DNA of 9,094 nucleotides from Parvularculaceae bacterium UBA4496 (GTDB lineage: Bacteria > Pseudomonadota > Alphaproteobacteria > Caulobacterales > Parvularculaceae). This document shows positions 6,392-9,094 of the stretch, piece after piece (position 1 is the stretch's first letter; each line of letters begins with the position of its first letter). The translations under genes and the position numbers were made by a program. Location of the stretch: assembly GCA_002388885.1 (NCBI GenBank), contig DGNI01000152.1, positions 391 through 9,484 on the forward strand. The letters are read 5' to 3'. Under the pieces are notes generated by a model. The model saw only the letters and a list, made by a program, of their open reading frames with translations, did no database searches and was not told the origin of the DNA.

Positions 6392-6419
6392 AGATTAGCG
6401 GGTTTCGGCGGAATGTCAG
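6392..6419 (-). promoter_or_regulatory. Weak candidate promoter of the M20 peptidase gene
   Basis: Minus-strand CTGACA (6414-6419) and TAATCT (6392-6397) are 16 nt apart, downstream of the gatB terminator and about 45 nt before the peptidase start. The -35 matches 5 of 6 and the -10 only 3 of 6. Confidence 0.3.
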
Positions 6420-6448
6420 TCTCGCCGTCTCAACTTCCTCAGTTGGGG

Positions 6449-6472
6449 AAACAAAACCCTCTGAGATCAGGG
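6449..6472 (-). terminator. Terminator-like hairpin after gatB
   Basis: On the minus strand CCCTG/CAG-A-GG (6457-6472) folds as a short stem with a bulged A and a 4-nt loop, followed directly by TTTTGTTT (6449-6456). It lies about 16 nt past the gatB stop and would end the gatCAB transcript. The stem is short, so strength is uncertain. Confidence 0.5.
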
Positions 6473-6488
6473 ATTTGAACGGGCTTGC

Positions 6489-7979
6489 CTATTCGACGCC
6501 GAGCTTTTTCTTCAAAATCTCGTTCACCGCCTGAGGGTTGGCCTTGCCGCCGGAGGCTTTCATCACCTGGCCTACAAACCAGCCCATGGTTTTCGGCTTT
6601 TCCTTTACCTGCTCAACCTGTTTTGGGTTGGCTGCCATGATTTCGTCGATGATCTTTTCGATGGCGCCAGTGTCGGTCACCTGTTTGAGCCCGCGCTTTT
6701 CAACGATGCCGGATGGCGCGCCGGTTTCCTCGCCTTCGAAAATGAGCGCAAAGACATCCTTGGCGATCTTGCCGGAGATCGTCCCGTCTTTGATCAGGCC
6801 GATGAGTTCGCCGAGCTGCGCTGCGGAAACCGGTGTTTCCTCGATGGTTTTGTCGGCCTTGTTGAGCGCGCCGAACAAATCGCCCGTCACCCAATTCGCT
6901 GCAAGCTTGCCATCGCCGCATTTGGCGACTTCCTCGAAATAGGCGGCGCTCGCCTTGTCGGCGGCGAGAACGGACGCATCGTAGGGCGAAAGACCATAGT
7001 CTTTCATGAAGCGATGTTTCTTGATGTCAGGCAGTTCCGGCAGGCTCGCCCTGATTTCTTCGACCCACGCCTGATCGAATTCGAGCGGCAACAGATCCGG
7101 GTCCGGAAAATAGCGGTAGTCATGCGCATCTTCTTTCGAGCGCATGGTCCGTGTCTCGCCGGTTTTCGGATCGAACAGCCGCGTTTCCTGATCGATGGTT
7201 CCGCCGCCTTCCAGAACTTCAATCTGCCGGCGCGCTTCGAAATCGATTACCTGCCTGGTAAACCGGATCGAATTGACATTCTTGGTTTCCGTGCGCGTGC
7301 CGAGATGTTTGAAATCGCCCGTCTCTTTAAACTTCTCATAGCTTCCCGCGCGGCATACGGAGACGTTGACGTCCGCGCGCATGGAGCCTTCCTCCATATT
7401 GCCGTCACAGGTTCCAAGATAACGCACGATGGAGCGCAGCTTGGAGAAATACGCGGCGCCCTCTTCTGCTGTGCGCATGTGAGGCTTGGACACAATCTCC
7501 ATTAGCGCGACGCCGGAGCGGTTGAGATCGACGTAGGACTCTTTCGGCGCGAGGTCGTGGATCGACTTGCCGGCATCCTGTTCCAGGTGAAGCCGCTCAA
7601 TGCCGACTTTAATGCTCTCCCCGCCGTCGAGTTCCACCTCGATCTCGCCCTCGCCGACAATCGGGTCCTTGTACTGCGAGATCTGATAGCCTTGCGGCAG
7701 GTCGGGATAGAAATAATTCTTCCGGTCGAAACGCGACCAGGTGTTGATCTTGGCGTTGAGGCCGAGCCCGGTGCGAATCGCCTGCTCCACGCAATATTTA
7801 TTGATGACCGGCAGCATGCCCGGCATGGCCGCGTCGACCAGCGAAACCTGGCTGTTGGGCGCAGCGCCGAATTCGGTCGAAGCGCCGGAGAACAGCTTGG
7901 ACTTGGAGATCACCTGGGCATGGACCTCCAGCCCGATGACCATCTCCCACTCGCCCGTCTTGCCTTTGATCGTTGCCAT
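6489..7979 (-). CDS. gatB: Asp-tRNA(Asn)/Glu-tRNA(Gln) amidotransferase subunit B
   Basis: Subunit B of GatCAB, the cytosolic complex that binds misacylated Glu-tRNA(Gln) or Asp-tRNA(Asn), activates the carboxylate with ATP and amidates it with ammonia from GatA. The 496 residues are full length. N-terminal kinase domain: [12 protein letters not shown] (11-22), [24 protein letters not shown], then [31 protein letters not shown] and KNVNSIRF, and YRYFPDPDL. The C-terminal helical YqeY-like tRNA-binding domain ends [20 protein letters not shown] and LKKKLGVE. The ATG at 7979 has AGGA a few nt upstream, and only 15 nt separate it from the gatA stop, as expected in a gatCAB operon. Its composition is clearly lower in GC than gatA. 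Identification is secure. Confidence 0.98.
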   Translation of the reverse strand: MATIKGKTGEWEMVIGLEVHAQVISKSKLFSGASTEFGAAPNSQVSLVDAAMPGMLPVINKYCVEQAIRTGLGLNAKINTWSRFDRKNYFYPDLPQGYQISQYKDPIVGEGEIEVELDGGESIKVGIERLHLEQDAGKSIHDLAPKESYVDLNRSGVALMEIVSKPHMRTAEEGAAYFSKLRSIVRYLGTCDGNMEEGSMRADVNVSVCRAGSYEKFKETGDFKHLGTRTETKNVNSIRFTRQVIDFEARRQIEVLEGGGTIDQETRLFDPKTGETRTMRSKEDAHDYRYFPDPDLLPLEFDQAWVEEIRASLPELPDIKKHRFMKDYGLSPYDASVLAADKASAAYFEEVAKCGDGKLAANWVTGDLFGALNKADKTIEETPVSAAQLGELIGLIKDGTISGKIAKDVFALIFEGEETGAPSGIVEKRGLKQVTDTGAIEKIIDEIMAANPKQVEQVKEKPKTMGWFVGQVMKASGGKANPQAVNEILKKKLGVE

Positions 7980-7994
7980 CGTCCTATCTCACTC

Positions 7995-9094
7995 TCACGC
8001 GGCCAGGAAGGCCGGCTCGGCCGCGAAGCCGGCGGCCTCTTCCAGCACGCCGGCCACCCGGAACAGCGTCTCCTCGTCGAAAGCCTTGCCCAGCAGCTGC
8101 AGGCCCAGCGGCAGCCCTTCCGCCGAAAGCCCCGCCGGGATCGAGATGCCCGGCAGCCCGGCCAGCGAGGCCGGCACGGTGAAGACGTCCATCATGTACA
8201 TGGCGATGGGGTCGTCCATCTTGTCGCCCATGGCGAAGGCCGCCGAGGGCGCCGTCGGCGTCAGGATGGCGTCGACCTTCTCGTAGGCCTTGGCGAAGTC
8301 CCGGGCGATCAGGCTGCGCACGCGGCGTGCCTTGTTGTAGTAGGCATCGTAGTAGCCCGCCGACAACACGTAGGTGCCGATCAGGATGCGCCGCTTCACC
8401 TCGGCGCCGAAGCCCTTGCCGCGCGTCGCCTCGTACATCTCGTCCAGGGTCGCGCCTTCCTCGCGCAGGCCGTAGCGCACGCCGTCGTAGCGCGCCAGGT
8501 TCGACGAGGCCTCGGCCGGGGCGACGATATAATAGGCCGGCAGCGCGTATTTGGTGTGCGGCAGCGAGATGTCGACGATCTCGGCGCCGGCATCGCGCAT
8601 CCAGTCGATGCCCTTCTGCCACAGGGCCTCGATCTCCTCGGGCATGCCGTCGAGGCGGTATTCCTTCGGCACGCCGATCCGCATGCCCTTCACCGACTTG
8701 CCGATCGCGGCCTCGTAGTCGGGCACCGGCCGGTCGACCGAGGTCGTGTCCTTGTCGTCGACGGAGGCCATCGACCTAAGAAGGATCGCCGCGTCGCGCA
8801 CGTCGCGGGCGATCGGGCCGGCCTGGTCGAGCGAGGAGGCGAAGGCGACCGTGCCCCAGCGCGAGCAGCGGCCATAGGTCGGCTTGATGCCGACCGTGCC
8901 GGTAAAGGCGGCCGGCTGGCGGATCGAGCCGCCGGTATCGGTCGCGGTCGCGCCGGCGCACAGGAACGCAGCCACCGCCGACGCCGATCCGCCCGACGAA
9001 CCGCCCGGCACCAGGTCGAGATTGGAGCCCTTGGCCCGCCACGGGTTCTTGACCGGGCCGTAATAGGAGGTCTCGTTCGACGAGCCCATGGCGA
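7995..9094 (-). CDS. gatA: Asp-tRNA(Asn)/Glu-tRNA(Gln) amidotransferase subunit A, C-terminal part, cut by right edge
   Basis: Glutaminase subunit of GatCAB, amidase-signature family; supplies ammonia to GatB. About 366 C-terminal residues are present; the N-terminus, with the catalytic Lys, lies beyond 9094. Counting from the Met in FAMGSSNE (codon at 9087-9089), the amidase signature [12 protein letters not shown] is at 28-39, with cis-Ser 31. The nucleophile Ser 55 is in [14 protein letters not shown]. Their 24-residue spacing matches known GatA. Further typical segments are [72 protein letters not shown] and [14 protein letters not shown]. It ends in a normal stop and overlaps nothing. 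Oddity: GC content and third-position GC are far above those of gatB and the rest of the window. Confidence 0.98.
   Translation of the reverse strand, partial: AMGSSNETSYYGPVKNPWRAKGSNLDLVPGGSSGGSASAVAAFLCAGATATDTGGSIRQPAAFTGTVGIKPTYGRCSRWGTVAFASSLDQAGPIARDVRDAAILLRSMASVDDKDTTSVDRPVPDYEAAIGKSVKGMRIGVPKEYRLDGMPEEIEALWQKGIDWMRDAGAEIVDISLPHTKYALPAYYIVAPAEASSNLARYDGVRYGLREEGATLDEMYEATRGKGFGAEVKRRILIGTYVLSAGYYDAYYNKARRVRSLIARDFAKAYEKVDAILTPTAPSAAFAMGDKMDDPIAMYMMDVFTVPASLAGLPGISIPAGLSAEGLPLGLQLLGKAFDEETLFRVAGVLEEAAGFAAEPAFLAA

Noticed and set aside
7741..8622. Plus- and minus-strand open frames around the gatB start and inside gatA
   Set aside because: They are shadows of very GC-rich gatA and gatB coding sequence; the gatA and gatB frames carry all family motifs.

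Overview
The window reads as alphaproteobacterial chromosome, mostly housekeeping genes with a few small envelope genes between them. The evidence is a cysteine-free L32, a gatA-gatB gene order, a CysK subtype with a GSPAASHPAW-type insertion, and strong GGAG/AGGA ribosome binding sites. Composition is roughly 50-60% GC in most lines counted by hand. Genus-level placement is not possible by eye. A Hyphomonadales, Caulobacterales or Parvularculales relative is a guess, based on the DUF6491-like proteins and CtrA-like boxes. All genes are on the minus strand except one (1823-2281).

Layout from left to right: the 5' part of eno (enolase), cut by the left edge. Then a proline/arginine-rich lipoprotein gene with an unusual symmetric six-cysteine block, then rpmF (ribosomal protein L32). 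rpmF is divergent from a small plus-strand gene for a secreted protein with three tandem 19-residue motifs. That gene is convergent, with a 9-nt gap, to a small cytosolic Sel1-repeat protein. An AT-rich intergenic stretch with two CtrA-like boxes follows. Next is a tandem pair of paralogous exported four-cysteine proteins (DUF6491-like). The right half holds cysK (cysteine synthase), an exported M20 zinc peptidase, gatB, and the 3' part of gatA, cut by the right edge.

The functions are largely independent: glycolysis and RNA degradosome (eno), translation (rpmF, and gatA/gatB for Gln-tRNA/Asn-tRNA amidation), cysteine synthesis (cysK), periplasmic peptide hydrolysis (M20) and envelope proteins of unknown role. 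No mobile element, CRISPR array, tRNA, rRNA or defence locus is visible, and no gene-free stretch exceeds about 220 nt.

The most notable observation is an abrupt compositional step at the gatB/gatA boundary (about 7970-8000). gatA is about 72-77% GC in the lines counted, while gatB is about 47-60%. This suggests replacement of gatA by a foreign ortholog or a chimeric assembly. Other points of interest are the paralogous four-cysteine pair, the cysteine-palindrome lipoprotein, the 19-residue repeat protein and the CtrA-like boxes. I did not find a convincing new multi-gene system.
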